Positions 41,799-51,259 are shown, numbered from the stretch's first letter. The stretch: 64,000 nt of DNA from Winogradskyella wandonensis (GCF_004346845.1 NZ_SMGI01000004.1:244511-308510), one strand, 5' to 3'. Notes: a model not told the origin generated them from the sequence alone. Numbers and translations are program-made.

Positions 41799-44315
41799 TT
41801 ATTTTGGGTCTAAGATATCATTTACGCGTTCTAGGGCGTCTGCAATGTGTATTCTACTCATAGAGTCTGCGCCACGAGCGTTTCTTAACTGAGAACGAAG
41901 CGATTTTAACTCTGCTCTTACAACAGCTCTAATATCCGATTGGCTCACATCTACCGAAGTGCCTCCAAAGAAACGTCTAAATTGAGCAGGAACAGCTGGT
42001 TGTTCATTCTTCATAATATATTCCATACGCTCAATATATGCACGTTGAAGATTACGTCTATAAATATCTATTTTCTTACCAGTACGTAACTCGCTGAATA
42101 GACCGCGACGCAAATCTTTCATCATGTCGTATAGTCCATAAGCACTATCACCATTTATAGATTCGTTTTCTAAAAGACGTTGCATTCTTCCAAAATCCAT
42201 CATATTATTTAGCGTACGTGTTTGGATACCTCTTACACGCTCTATATGTCCAGCACTTTCAATTTTATTAAAGATATTGTTATCTAACATCCAATCTGGC
42301 GTTGTAAATAATTGGTCTTGTAAAAATTGCATTGCTTTTTTCTGATGGTCTGTGGCAACATGTGTATATACAGCCCCATCTTGGTCGTACGTTTTATAAT
42401 ATTCGTAAACGCCACCAATGTTAGACGCAACGTGTCCCATATAACGGTTAAACTGGCCTAAAACTTGGCCGTACATGGTTTCTAAATCATCATAGTTTTT
42501 TCCGTCTTCTGCAGTCCATTCGATTAGGTTTGGTACTATGCGCTTAAGGTTTTTAATACCATATTCACTTGCTAAAACGGCATCATCTCCTAAATCCTCA
42601 GTTTGTGAACTTGGGTCAATAACACCAAATTGTTGTCTTCCGAAACGGTACATTGGGTCACCAGCTTTTTCTAAAATCCAGCTATCTAATGTTTTCTTTT
42701 CGTCTTCTGCAGTTTCTGCATCTAAAATTGGCTTATAACCCCACATGATTGCATACTTATCGTAAGGTCCAATATTTGGCATTAAGGCAACACCTTCATC
42801 ACCTGGCTGAGCAACGTAGTTAAAACGTGCATAATCCATAATTGATGGCGCTGTACCATATTTTTTTGTAAATTCTGGGTCTCTTAAATCTTCAACCTTA
42901 TAAGCAACGCTACTTCCCATGTTGTGAGGTAATCCTAATGTGTGTCCAACTTCGTGAGCAGATACAAAACGAATTAAACGTCCCATAACTTCATCTTTAA
43001 AGGCTACACCACGAGCGTCTGGATTTATTGCGGCAGTTTGAACAAAGAACCAATTACGTAATAATGTCATTACGTTATGATACCAGTTAATATCGCTTTC
43101 TAATATTTCTCCAGAACGCGGATCACTAACGTGAGGACCATTTGCATTAGGAATTGGAGACGCTAAATAACGCACCACAGAGTAACGCACATCTTCTGGC
43201 GACCATTCTGGGTCTTCTTCTACAGTTGCTGGGTCTTTAGCTATAATTGCATTTTTAAAACCTGCAGCTTCAAAAGCCACTTGCCAATCTTCGATACCTT
43301 GCTTGATGTATTTTCGCCATTGTTTAGGTGTAGCACGGTCTATGTAATAAACGATTGGTTTTTTTGGTTCTACTAATTCACCACGCTTAAACTTTTCAAT
43401 ATCTTCATCTTTAACCTCAAGTCTCCAGCGGTCTAAATAACGTACTGTTTTACTTTCTTGAGCGTCTAAACCATAATCCGTCTGACCTCTAGCAAACCAT
43501 CCAACGCGCTGATCGAACATGCGACGTTTCATAGGTACTTTTGGTAGTAAAATCATGGAGTTATTGATTTCTAAAGAAATCGTTCCTGTGCTTGAATTCG
43601 ACGGTGGTCTTCCGGCAGCATAGGTCTTAACATGTCTTGCTTCAATATTTTCAGGGTAACTTTTTAAAGATTCAATAAAAGATTTTTCTGAATCTAAACG
43701 TGTAATTCTGTAAGCTTGACGTCTGCTCTGTGGAAATCCTAAGGCTTTCACATCTTTCTCGAACATCGGTGTTACATCGATAACCGTCTTTGTAGAATCT
43801 TTACTGAAGGCTTTAATTGGGAATGTGTATAAAATTGGCTCAAAGTTAGAATTAACTACAGCTTCGTGGACAGGAAGTGAGTCCGCTGCGACAACTTGAT
43901 GGGAAACCACTCTTAGCAAGACTTTTTTGTCTTTCTTTTGCCAACGTAAAACCTGGGTGTTCTGTTTTCCGCCACCAAAGCCAATACCATTAGCAGTTTT
44001 AGCAATACGCGTTACCATTAGCATCTCTCTTTCGAAAAGAGAGTCTGGTATTTCGTAAAAGAATTTATCGTCGATTTTATGTACATCGAAAAGGCCTTCG
44101 TCAGTTTTGGCATCTTTAGTTATAACTTTACTGTAAGGCTGAATGGCCCCTTTTTTAGGTTTTGATGGCGGTTTAGCCATTGCTGTTGCATTACCTTTTT
44201 TTGATTTACTTGCCTTTTTTGCGGTGTCACAAGAGAACACCATTAATGCACAAGCAACAAATAGAAGTTTAATTTTTAAGTGTTTCACAATAAGTTGGAT
44301 TTTAAAATTTCGCAT
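41799..44315 (-). CDS. Zinc-dependent metalloprotease lipoprotein (DUF5117/DUF5118)
   Basis: The 838-residue protein is a large secreted or outer-membrane lipoprotein (MVFSC lipobox, Cys29). An alternative GTG at 44288 (MKHLKIKLLFVACALMVFSC) gives the more compact signal. The catalytic site is the metzincin zinc motif HEVGHTLGLPHNMG near residue 460, with a later Met-turn-like SIMDYARFNYVA. The N-terminal half follows the DUF5118/5117 pattern (RMFDQRVGWFARGQTDYG). Many Bacteroidota encode several paralogs. It may degrade external protein; the substrate is unknown. Confidence 0.9.
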   Translation of the reverse strand: MRNFKIQLIVKHLKIKLLFVACALMVFSCDTAKKASKSKKGNATAMAKPPSKPKKGAIQPYSKVITKDAKTDEGLFDVHKIDDKFFYEIPDSLFEREMLMVTRIAKTANGIGFGGGKQNTQVLRWQKKDKKVLLRVVSHQVVAADSLPVHEAVVNSNFEPILYTFPIKAFSKDSTKTVIDVTPMFEKDVKALGFPQSRRQAYRITRLDSEKSFIESLKSYPENIEARHVKTYAAGRPPSNSSTGTISLEINNSMILLPKVPMKRRMFDQRVGWFARGQTDYGLDAQESKTVRYLDRWRLEVKDEDIEKFKRGELVEPKKPIVYYIDRATPKQWRKYIKQGIEDWQVAFEAAGFKNAIIAKDPATVEEDPEWSPEDVRYSVVRYLASPIPNANGPHVSDPRSGEILESDINWYHNVMTLLRNWFFVQTAAINPDARGVAFKDEVMGRLIRFVSAHEVGHTLGLPHNMGSSVAYKVEDLRDPEFTKKYGTAPSIMDYARFNYVAQPGDEGVALMPNIGPYDKYAIMWGYKPILDAETAEDEKKTLDSWILEKAGDPMYRFGRQQFGVIDPSSQTEDLGDDAVLASEYGIKNLKRIVPNLIEWTAEDGKNYDDLETMYGQVLGQFNRYMGHVASNIGGVYEYYKTYDQDGAVYTHVATDHQKKAMQFLQDQLFTTPDWMLDNNIFNKIESAGHIERVRGIQTRTLNNMMDFGRMQRLLENESINGDSAYGLYDMMKDLRRGLFSELRTGKKIDIYRRNLQRAYIERMEYIMKNEQPAVPAQFRRFFGGTSVDVSQSDIRAVVRAELKSLRSQLRNARGADSMSRIHIADALERVNDILDPK

Positions 44316-44399
44316 GAAAATACATATTGATAGTGGTTTCTCTAAGCGTAAAAGCGTTATTTAGTATTTATTTAACGCGTTTTTTTAGTTTACAGATAA

Positions 44400-44427
44400 A
44401 AAAACACCTCTAATTAGAGGTGTTTTT
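44400..44427 (-). terminator. Terminator of lysS
   Basis: A perfect 28-base palindrome with core AACACCTCTAATTAGAGGTG, with T-run on the minus strand. It lies 26 bases after the lysS stop. Confidence 0.85.
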
Positions 44428-44452
44428 CTTAAACTTTTGGATTAGTATTTTT

Positions 44453-46144
44453 TTATATTAAAACTACAAACAATCCTTCTTCAGTTTTTTCAACCTTAGA
44501 GATGCCAAGTTTAGCTAGACCTTTAATCCCTTTATCCCAAGCTTTATTGCTAAGTCCTGATTTAGACTTTAAATCGTTTAAATCCATTCGGTTTTTAGAT
44601 TTTAAAATCTCGAAAATTGCTTTTTCGTTATCATTCATTTCTACAGCTTTTTTCTCTGGTTTCATCTGAGGAAAAAATAACACTTCTTGGATACTTTGGT
44701 TGTTGGTTAAGAACATAATTAATCGGTCCATACCAATACCCATACCAGATGTTGGTGGCATCCCGTATTCTAAAGCTCTTAAGAAATCGTAATCAATAGT
44801 TCCTGTTGCTTCGTCGTCACCTTTTTTAGCTAATTCTAGTTGGTGTTCAAAACGCTCGCGTTGGTCAATTGGGTCATTTAGTTCTGAGTATGCGTTTGCT
44901 ATTTCTTTACCACAAACCATGAGCTCAAAACGTTCTGTTAATTCAGGGTTTTCACGGTGTTCTTTACAAAGTGGGCTCATCTCTTTTGGGTAATCTGTGA
45001 TAAACGTTGGTTGTATGTAATTGCCTTCGCATTTTTCACCAAAAATTTCATCAATGAGCTTCCCTTTACCCATGGTTGCATCCACTTCGATACCCATATC
45101 TTTGCATGCTTGACGAATCTCGTCTTCGGATTTATTATTGATGTCAAAACCTGTAAATTCTAATATAGAATCGCGCATTGTTATGCGCTTATACGGTGCT
45201 TTAAAATCGACTTTATGTTCACCGAAAGTAGCTTCGGTTGTTCCGTTTACAGCGATGGCGCAATGTTCTAATAGTTTTTCGCAGAAATCCATCATCCAAT
45301 TGTAATCTTTGTAAGCAACATAGATTTCCATAGCCGTAAATTCTGGATTATGTGTGCGATCCATGCCTTCGTTACGGAAATTTTTAGAAAACTCATAAAC
45401 GCCATCAAATCCACCAACAATTAATCGTTTTAAATACAGCTCATTAGCAATACGCATGTACAACGGAATGTCCAGGCTATTGTGATGCGTAATAAATGGG
45501 CGCGCTGCTGCACCACCTGGAATTGGTTGCAAGATTGGCGTTTCAACTTCAAAATAACCAGCGTCATTAAAGAAGTTTCGCATGGCGTTAAACAGTTTTG
45601 TTCGCTTTACAAAAACCTCTTTTACATGAGGATTTACTGCTAAATCAGCATAACGCTGACGGTAGCGCATCTCTGGGTCGTTGAATTTATCATAGGTGTT
45701 CCCTTCAGCATCTTGCTTTGGTAGTGGTAATGGTTTTAAGGCTTTGCTTAATAGTTTAAAGTTTTTTACCAAAACTGTTTTTTCACCAACTTGTGTGGTA
45801 AATAATTCGCCTTCGATACCAATAAAATCGCCAATATCTAAAAGCTTTTTATAAACATCGTTGTATAGTGTTTTGTCCTCGCCAGTACAGATTTCATCAC
45901 GATTAAAATACACTTGTATACGACCTTCAGCATCTTGTAATTCGGCAAAAGAGGCTTTTCCTTGAATACGGCGAGACATTAGACGACCAGCTATAATAAC
46001 CTGTTTGCCTTCTTCAAAATTAGATTTTATTTGTTTTGAAGTATGATTAACTGGATATAAATCTGCTGGATAGGGATTTATTCCTAAAGCTCTTAGTTTG
46101 TCAAGTTTCTCGCGTCTTACTATTTCCTGTTCTGAAAGTTGCAT
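44453..46144 (-). CDS. lysS: Lysyl-tRNA synthetase, class II, with C-terminal extension
   Basis: LysS charges tRNA-Lys. The 563-residue protein has the N-terminal OB-fold anticodon-binding domain, motif 2 (FRNEGMDRTHNPEFTAMEIY) and motif 3 (GMGIGMDRLIMFL). The classic enzyme ends around FFPQMKP at about residue 500; 60-65 further residues form a small winged-helix-like tail (AIFEILKSKNRMDLNDLKSK, SNKAWDKGIKGLAKLG). I recall this extension in other Bacteroidota. A consensus promoter lies just upstream and a terminator follows. Confidence 0.95.
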   Translation of the reverse strand: MQLSEQEIVRREKLDKLRALGINPYPADLYPVNHTSKQIKSNFEEGKQVIIAGRLMSRRIQGKASFAELQDAEGRIQVYFNRDEICTGEDKTLYNDVYKKLLDIGDFIGIEGELFTTQVGEKTVLVKNFKLLSKALKPLPLPKQDAEGNTYDKFNDPEMRYRQRYADLAVNPHVKEVFVKRTKLFNAMRNFFNDAGYFEVETPILQPIPGGAAARPFITHHNSLDIPLYMRIANELYLKRLIVGGFDGVYEFSKNFRNEGMDRTHNPEFTAMEIYVAYKDYNWMMDFCEKLLEHCAIAVNGTTEATFGEHKVDFKAPYKRITMRDSILEFTGFDINNKSEDEIRQACKDMGIEVDATMGKGKLIDEIFGEKCEGNYIQPTFITDYPKEMSPLCKEHRENPELTERFELMVCGKEIANAYSELNDPIDQRERFEHQLELAKKGDDEATGTIDYDFLRALEYGMPPTSGMGIGMDRLIMFLTNNQSIQEVLFFPQMKPEKKAVEMNDNEKAIFEILKSKNRMDLNDLKSKSGLSNKAWDKGIKGLAKLGISKVEKTEEGLFVVLI

Positions 46145-46163
46145 TCCTCTTAATTTAAAAATG

Positions 46164-46171
46164 CAAAATTA
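46164..46171 (-). promoter_or_regulatory. Promoter -7 element for lysS
   Basis: TAATTTTG on the minus strand matches TAnnTTTG, 20 bases before the ATG at 46144. Confidence 0.45.
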
Positions 46172-46221
46172 CACTATTTACAAAAATTAGCGATTAACTT
46201 TTAGAATCAATTTAGAGTCTA

Positions 46222-46797
46222 CTATTTCTTGGTGGTTTTTGGTTTTCGTTTAACACCAAAATAATTTGGTTTATAATCGTTTGTAGTGATGATGTTCAAA
46301 ATATCTTTTTCTAAAGTTTCAATTGGTCGCTCTATTATTCTATTGACTTCTTTACCGTTTTTAAAGAAGATAAAAGTAGGTACGCGCACAATGTTAAGTC
46401 CAGCTTCTTCATGCTGTGGACTTTCTTTATAAGTTTCTTTTTCGCGGCTCAAAGCAACTGAAGTTAGCTGTTTCATTGGGTAATCTGCGGCTTCTAAAAT
46501 CTTGAAAAATTTGGGTACTTCGCGTTTACTGTCACCACACCATGTGCCCATAAAAAGTGTAATTTCATAGTCGTTTAGATTTTGTTTGAGCGCTTCAATA
46601 ATTTCTGCGTTTGGATTATAGTTTTCGTAATTGGTATTAAACCACTTGCTGTAGGTTTCGTTCTCAAATCCCGATTTATCTATTTTACCGAGTAGGTAAG
46701 GCGATTTACCTTCAGGTTTAAATTCGGCATTTAGTTTTTGTGATTTACAAGAATAAAGGCAGAGCATTAAAAATGCGATTGTACATAGTTGTTTCAT
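46222..46797 (-). CDS. Thioredoxin-fold lipoprotein with WCGDS active site
   Basis: The 191-residue protein has a lipoprotein signal (MKQLCTIAFLMLCLYSC, Cys17) and a thioredoxin-like domain: ITLFMGTWCGDSKREVPKFF, ILEAADYPMKQLTSVALSRE, then VPTFIFFKNGKEVNRIIERP with the cis-Pro. The usual CxxC is CGDS, so only one Cys is present; it cannot be a normal disulfide reductase. The C-terminus is basic. A role in envelope redox repair or binding is an inference. It reads the same way as lysS with 77 bases between. Confidence 0.82.
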   Translation of the reverse strand: MKQLCTIAFLMLCLYSCKSQKLNAEFKPEGKSPYLLGKIDKSGFENETYSKWFNTNYENYNPNAEIIEALKQNLNDYEITLFMGTWCGDSKREVPKFFKILEAADYPMKQLTSVALSREKETYKESPQHEEAGLNIVRVPTFIFFKNGKEVNRIIERPIETLEKDILNIITTNDYKPNYFGVKRKPKTTKK

Positions 46798-46902
46798 AAT
46801 TTAGATTTTGAGTGATTAGGTCTCAAAAATCAAAAAATGAAAGACTGTTCTGTAAAATTGAAGGTTGGAAATCGGTACTAGTACCAGGTTGTAATTTTTT
46901 AA

Positions 46903-47961
46903 CTAACTAAAAAATAGACTTTTAGCATCTTCTCGAGATTGTACATTAAGCTTTTTGTAAATGTTGTTAGTGTGCGTTTTTACTGTGCTAACGCTTAGAA
47001 AAAGTGTTTCGGCAATATCTTTGTTGGTTTTATCTTGAAGCAATAAGTCTAAAACAACACGCTCTTGTTTGGATAATTTATCCTTTAAGCGTTGCTTAGA
47101 TTGTTTTTTGGCGTTGCGTTTCTGTAAAATAAAATAAATATTTCCTACTAAAGACAAACCTAAAATACCGTAAAGCAGATACTGCCAATACATGCTAGAG
47201 TTGGTTTTATCAGAAGTGGAAATCATAAACTTGTCCGAAGCCAATTCGTTAGTGTATTGTTTAGTGTAAGTAGACTCTGGATAGGCAAGTAGAAGCTTTG
47301 TCTTTAAATCATCATAGTAGTTGTTTTTCGATAAATCTTCGACATAATAATTATGCAAATCACTTGTTCTATCAGATAAATAAGCATAAATATAGAGCTC
47401 AGCTAGTGGTTCATTTAGAGATTTTCCAAAGTTTTGAAGCGTTTTAAACCATTTTCTGTTGTTTAATTTTCGGTTGGTTTCACTTCTAAATTCACCATAG
47501 GCAAACTTCATATCTTGTTTTAAAGAATCAATTTTTACAAAAGCATTGGCCTTTGGATTAGTAGAAATGATATTGCAAAAGACCTCGTTATCAAAAGAAA
47601 AAGGAAGTTCTAAATTGTCGTTGTTATTTGCAATAAAAATCAGCGCTTTGCTATCGCTGCAATGTCCGTTGAAATGATTAGAATCTTGAAGATTTTCGGA
47701 ACATTTATCTACATGGATTCTGTAGATGCGGTTTGCTTCGTCTAGCATATTCCCAGTAAATTTAAAATAGCCATCAGCATTGGCAATAGTCTTGGCAATA
47801 ATTTGCTCAGAATATACACCATCTATTTTTCTATAATCTTCTACCAAGGATAAATAGACTGTACTTTGCCATTCTTCGGCATCTATATATCCAGAGAAAG
47901 AATACTGTGCTTCACAAACGAAATAAACAAACAGTAAAAGAATGACAAGACGAATTCTCAT
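46903..47961 (-). CDS. Membrane-anchored LuxR-type transcriptional regulator
   Basis: The 352-residue protein has an N-terminal signal (VILLLFVYFVCEAQ), a large extracytoplasmic sensor part (residues about 20-255), one membrane helix (YLLYGILGLSLVGNIYFIL, about 260-280) and a C-terminal helix-turn-helix of the LuxR/NarL type (SKQERVVLDLLLQDKTNKDI, VSTVKTHTNNIYKKLNVQSR). No kinase or receiver part is present, so it is a one-component sensor. The external part has no motif I recognise. Divergent from the YqaE-type gene, which it might control. Confidence 0.85.
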   Translation of the reverse strand: MRIRLVILLLFVYFVCEAQYSFSGYIDAEEWQSTVYLSLVEDYRKIDGVYSEQIIAKTIANADGYFKFTGNMLDEANRIYRIHVDKCSENLQDSNHFNGHCSDSKALIFIANNNDNLELPFSFDNEVFCNIISTNPKANAFVKIDSLKQDMKFAYGEFRSETNRKLNNRKWFKTLQNFGKSLNEPLAELYIYAYLSDRTSDLHNYYVEDLSKNNYYDDLKTKLLLAYPESTYTKQYTNELASDKFMISTSDKTNSSMYWQYLLYGILGLSLVGNIYFILQKRNAKKQSKQRLKDKLSKQERVVLDLLLQDKTNKDIAETLFLSVSTVKTHTNNIYKKLNVQSREDAKSLFFS

Positions 47962-48063
47962 AAAACGAATCTAATCATTTTTTTAGAAACACATCGCTTA
48001 TCATTTTGTAACAATATTGTAGAATTTGCGTCATACCATTACATCAAATCAAAAAACAAAATT

Positions 48064-48222
48064 ATGAGTTTCTGGAGAGTCCTTCTCGCAATTATTTTTC
48101 CACCTTTATCCGTCATAGGTAAAGGTTGTGGGTCTATATTAATCGTTTTTTTACTGTGGCTTTGCGGCTGGGTACCAGGTGTTATTGCGGCATTAGTAAT
48201 TCTTAATAATCCTGAAAATTAA
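48064..48222 (+). CDS. YqaE/Pmp3-family small membrane protein
   Basis: This 52-residue gene reads MSFWRVLLAIIFPPLSVIGK, GCGSILIVFLLWLCGWVPGV, IAALVILNNPEN. Two membrane helices joined by a short GKGCGS loop and the WVPGVIAALVILNN end are diagnostic of the Pmp3/YqaE family, small proteins linked to membrane potential and salt or cold stress in other organisms. It sits divergent from the LuxR-type regulator and 51 bases before the SnoaL-like gene. Confidence 0.92.
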   Translation: MSFWRVLLAIIFPPLSVIGKGCGSILIVFLLWLCGWVPGVIAALVILNNPEN

Positions 48223-48273
48223 ATAAGAAAATGATTAAATTACATATCTAAATTTTAATTAAATCAATAATTT

Positions 48274-48636
48274 ATGACTACTCAAGAAATCGCCGACAAA
48301 TTGGTAAGCTATTGTCGGAATGGCCAAGAAGCAAAGGCTTACGAAGAATTATACAGCCCAAATATTACTAGTGTAGAAATGCAAGAGCCAATGAAAGAAG
48401 TTCATGGTTTTGAAGGCATACAGAAAAAGGGTCAATGGTGGGAAGAAAATTTTGAGGTACATGGTACAAAAGTATCAGAACCTCTGGTGGCCGACAATCA
48501 TTTTACCGTAAGATTTTGGATGGATACCACACACAAACCAAGCGGCTATCGGTCTCAGATGAATGAACTTGCCGTTTACCAAGTGAAAGATGGCAAAATC
48601 TGGAGAGAGCAATTTTTCTATGATGTAGAAGCGTAA
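48274..48636 (+). CDS. SnoaL-like / NTF2-fold protein
   Basis: The 120-residue protein is a small single-domain alpha+beta barrel protein: QEIADKLVSYCRNGQEAKAY, EELYSPNITSVE, GFEGIQKKGQWWEENFEVHG and the end VYQVKDGKIWREQFFYD. It fits the SnoaL-like polyketide cyclase-fold family (NTF2 superfamily), in which many members have no known enzymatic role. It may be stress-related by position. A strong terminator follows. Confidence 0.82.
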   Translation: MTTQEIADKLVSYCRNGQEAKAYEELYSPNITSVEMQEPMKEVHGFEGIQKKGQWWEENFEVHGTKVSEPLVADNHFTVRFWMDTTHKPSGYRSQMNELAVYQVKDGKIWREQFFYDVEA

Positions 48637-48657
48637 TTTTTCTAGATAATTAAATTG

Positions 48658-48690
48658 AAAGCCCAACAGAATTTAATGTTGGGCTTTTCT
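48658..48690 (+). terminator. Terminator after the SnoaL-like gene
   Basis: AAAGCCCAACA and TGTTGGGCTTT form a perfect 11-base stem, loop of 8, then a TTTCTT run. It lies between the SnoaL-like gene and the next promoter. Confidence 0.85.
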
Positions 48691-48700
48691 TATTTAAGGC

Positions 48701-48708
48701 TATCTTTG
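48701..48708 (+). promoter_or_regulatory. Promoter -7 element for the lipoprotein-lipB pair
   Basis: TATCTTTG matches TAnnTTTG exactly, 23 bases before the lipoprotein ATG and just after the terminator. Confidence 0.6.
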
Positions 48709-48730
48709 TATTGAAAATAATTGATATATA

Positions 48731-49522
48731 ATGAAAAAACTTATTGTAATTCTTACTTTTTTGAGCTTTCTAACAAGCTGTAATGTTACCGAAACTATTG
48801 TGTTTAACGAAGATGGTTCCGGTGAATTTATCTCCTCTTTTGATATGGGAGAAATGATGGCTCAAATGAAGGCAATGGGCGGTGATACCGAGAAGAAGGA
48901 AAAAGGAAAAGTTATGGATACAACTATGGTTTTTGCGGACATGATGGAGATTTACAAAGATAGTATTGCTGCTTTACCAGAAGATAAACAAGCAACTTTC
49001 GAAGCCATTAAGGATATGTACATGACCATGAAGATGGATGAAGACTCTGGCGAAATGAATATGGGTATTGGGATGAAGTTTAAGTCTATAGAAGACTTAA
49101 AGGGAATTCAAGAAAAAATTAAAAAAGCGCAGAGTATAAATCAGCAAGCCGACCAAGTAGACATGATGAAAAATCAGTCGCCTTTAGGGGCTCTAGAAGG
49201 CGGAAACGATAAGGTAGATTATAACATGACTGCGAACGGTTTTAGTAGAAAAACTACTGTGGGCGAAAAATCTGAGGAAGAAATCGAAGAGCTAAATAGC
49301 CTATTTAACGACGAGGCCGATGAGATGAGCAAAGAGTTTTTAAAGTATTTTGAAGCGTCCAAGTACACCATAAAGTTAGTGTTCCCAAAAAAAATTAAAT
49401 CTGTAAGTGTTGAAGGCGCAAAGATTTCTGATGACGGAAAAACAGTTACTTATGCTGCTAGTTGGATGGATTATATAAAAAATCCTGAATTACTTGATGT
49501 AGACGTTACTTTTTATGAATAA
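48731..49522 (+). CDS. Flavobacterial lipoprotein of unknown function
   Basis: The 263-residue protein has a lipoprotein signal (MKKLIVILTFLSFLTSC, Cys17) and a Met/Lys/Asp-rich body beginning with NVTETIVFNEDGSGEFISSF, a common opening of a flavobacterial family with a trailing beta-sandwich (TIKLVFPKKIKSVSVEGAKI). No catalytic motif is visible. The stop codon lies 8 bases inside lipB, so the two are translated together. The function is unknown; a link to LipB is not implied. Confidence 0.75.
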   Translation: MKKLIVILTFLSFLTSCNVTETIVFNEDGSGEFISSFDMGEMMAQMKAMGGDTEKKEKGKVMDTTMVFADMMEIYKDSIAALPEDKQATFEAIKDMYMTMKMDEDSGEMNMGIGMKFKSIEDLKGIQEKIKKAQSINQQADQVDMMKNQSPLGALEGGNDKVDYNMTANGFSRKTTVGEKSEEEIEELNSLFNDEADEMSKEFLKYFEASKYTIKLVFPKKIKSVSVEGAKISDDGKTVTYAASWMDYIKNPELLDVDVTFYE

Positions 49523-50213
49523 AACCATAAAATTTGAAGATTTAGGCTCTAAAGATTTCAAAGAAACTTGGGATTATCAGGAGCAACTTTTTAAAGCTAT
49601 TTTAGATACCAAAATAAAAAATAGAAGAGAAGATGCTGGTTTAGAAACAGATAATCATTTTCTTTTTGTAGAGCATCCGCATGTCTATACTTTGGGTAAG
49701 AGTGGTGACCTGTCTAATCTTTTGCTTTCTGAAGAACAGTTAAGAGAAAAAGGTGCAACGTTCTATAAAATTAATCGTGGTGGTGATATTACTTACCATG
49801 GTCCCGGACAAATTGTCGGATATCCTATTTTAGACTTAGATAATTTTTTTACAGATATACATAAGTATCTTCGCTTTCTGGAAGAATGTATTATCCTCAC
49901 GTTAGCAGAATATGGATTGGATTGTATTCGTAGTCCAGGTGAAACAGGTGTTTGGCTTGATGTGGGCACGCCTTTTGCACGCAAAATTTGTGCTATGGGC
50001 GTAAGAGCAAGTCGTTGGGTAACCATGCACGGTTTTGCCCTAAACGTTAATGCGGATTTGGGTTATTTTGATAATATTATTCCTTGCGGCATAAGAGGTA
50101 AGGCCGTGACGTCGCTTCATGTAGAGTTGGGAATTGAAAAGGTTGAGGAAACAGAAGTTAAATCTAAAATTCTAAAGCATTTTACATCCCTTTTTGAGGC
50201 TAAATTTGTTTAA
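49515..50213 (+). CDS. lipB: Octanoyltransferase LipB
   Basis: LipB transfers octanoyl from acyl-carrier protein to the lipoyl domains, including those of 2-oxo acid dehydrogenase E2. The 232-residue protein has the family sequence EHPHVYTLGKSGDLSNLL, NRGGDITYHGPGQIVGYP and the catalytic-site KICAMGVRASRWVTMHGFAL, with the Lys and Cys. The first codons overlap the previous gene by 8 bases. The TAA overlaps the convergent NdpA-type stop (shared TTAA). Confidence 0.94.
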   Translation: MNKTIKFEDLGSKDFKETWDYQEQLFKAILDTKIKNRREDAGLETDNHFLFVEHPHVYTLGKSGDLSNLLLSEEQLREKGATFYKINRGGDITYHGPGQIVGYPILDLDNFFTDIHKYLRFLEECIILTLAEYGLDCIRSPGETGVWLDVGTPFARKICAMGVRASRWVTMHGFALNVNADLGYFDNIIPCGIRGKAVTSLHVELGIEKVEETEVKSKILKHFTSLFEAKFV

Positions 50214-51259
50214 CCTTCTTCATTAAAAAATACTTTGTAAAAGTGCATTTTCTTAGTCTCGTCATAACCACGTTCTAAGTACTCAGCTGATGCGTCAGGA
50301 GCATCTACATCAAGTTTTATTTGAATATTAGTATCGAGTTTAATTTCTGTTTTAATCTTCTGCTTTTGTTTTTTTAGCGCTACTTCAGATACATCAAATT
50401 GATTTCTAATTAAAACGCTATTTTCAGTCTCGTAGGTTTTTTTGTAATCTTCAAATTGCTGAATTTGGTCTTCAGTTTCAAAGATTTCTTCTTTAAATGT
50501 TTCAACATTTATAATTTCATTTTCTTTAAAAAAATCTACTGTTTTTGCTAAGAAATTGCTCTGTTCTTGGCCGCCAAAATGCGGCTGTAAAACCTCTTTA
50601 GAAAACTCTCTACATAGCTCAATGTAGTTTTTGGTATGTTGGTTACTATCGTCTGGGTATTTAATATTCAGAAAGCTTTTAATCCAATATTGCGTATCGT
50701 AATTATTGTTATCTACACTTAGAACAATTTTGCCTTCCATATCGGAGGTATTTAAAATCAAGCAGCCTTTGTCAACTTTTTTGGCTTGGATACCTTTCTG
50801 CACCAAAATATCGTAGTTATTTTGCTCTAAATAGGTCTGAAAAAATTCAGTTTTATTTTCGATTTTAAAAATACCAATAGCATCGGTAAAATAGTCTTGG
50901 TATTGTATGTTTTCGAAATGACAAACAAACACATCGCCAGTTTTTATTTGGGCAGAATTGCTTTGTTCGAAAAGATGGGTTACAATATGTTTTGATACAT
51001 CGACAAAATTACCTTCGCCAGAAAATAGTTGCTCGCTGTAGGTGTTAATCTCGTTAAGGTCAACGTTAGAATGGTGATTAAATCGATACGTTTCAGCTAC
51101 GCTTACAAAAGGTTTTAAAAGATAGGGTAAAATGAGTTGGTAGGTGGCCTCATCGAAATGAACGGTAGCATCGGAAAATGCATTTTTAGTACCATTAAAT
51201 TTATTACCAACTTTATGAATTATTAAATCTTTTATTGAAGCTTTTTGTCGTTTAATCAT
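50210..51259 (-). CDS. NdpA/YejK-type nucleoid-associated protein
   Basis: I chose the ATG at 51259 (349 residues, MIKRQKASIKDLIIHKVGNK); a longer frame to 51313 is possible. The protein follows the NA37 (nucleoid-associated) family pattern in its N-terminal part and in GDVFVCHFENI and GCLILN segments, though divergent from E. coli YejK. It would bind the chromosome. Its end overlaps lipB by 4 bases, tail to tail. Confidence 0.7.
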   Translation of the reverse strand: MIKRQKASIKDLIIHKVGNKFNGTKNAFSDATVHFDEATYQLILPYLLKPFVSVAETYRFNHHSNVDLNEINTYSEQLFSGEGNFVDVSKHIVTHLFEQSNSAQIKTGDVFVCHFENIQYQDYFTDAIGIFKIENKTEFFQTYLEQNNYDILVQKGIQAKKVDKGCLILNTSDMEGKIVLSVDNNNYDTQYWIKSFLNIKYPDDSNQHTKNYIELCREFSKEVLQPHFGGQEQSNFLAKTVDFFKENEIINVETFKEEIFETEDQIQQFEDYKKTYETENSVLIRNQFDVSEVALKKQKQKIKTEIKLDTNIQIKLDVDAPDASAEYLERGYDETKKMHFYKVFFNEEG

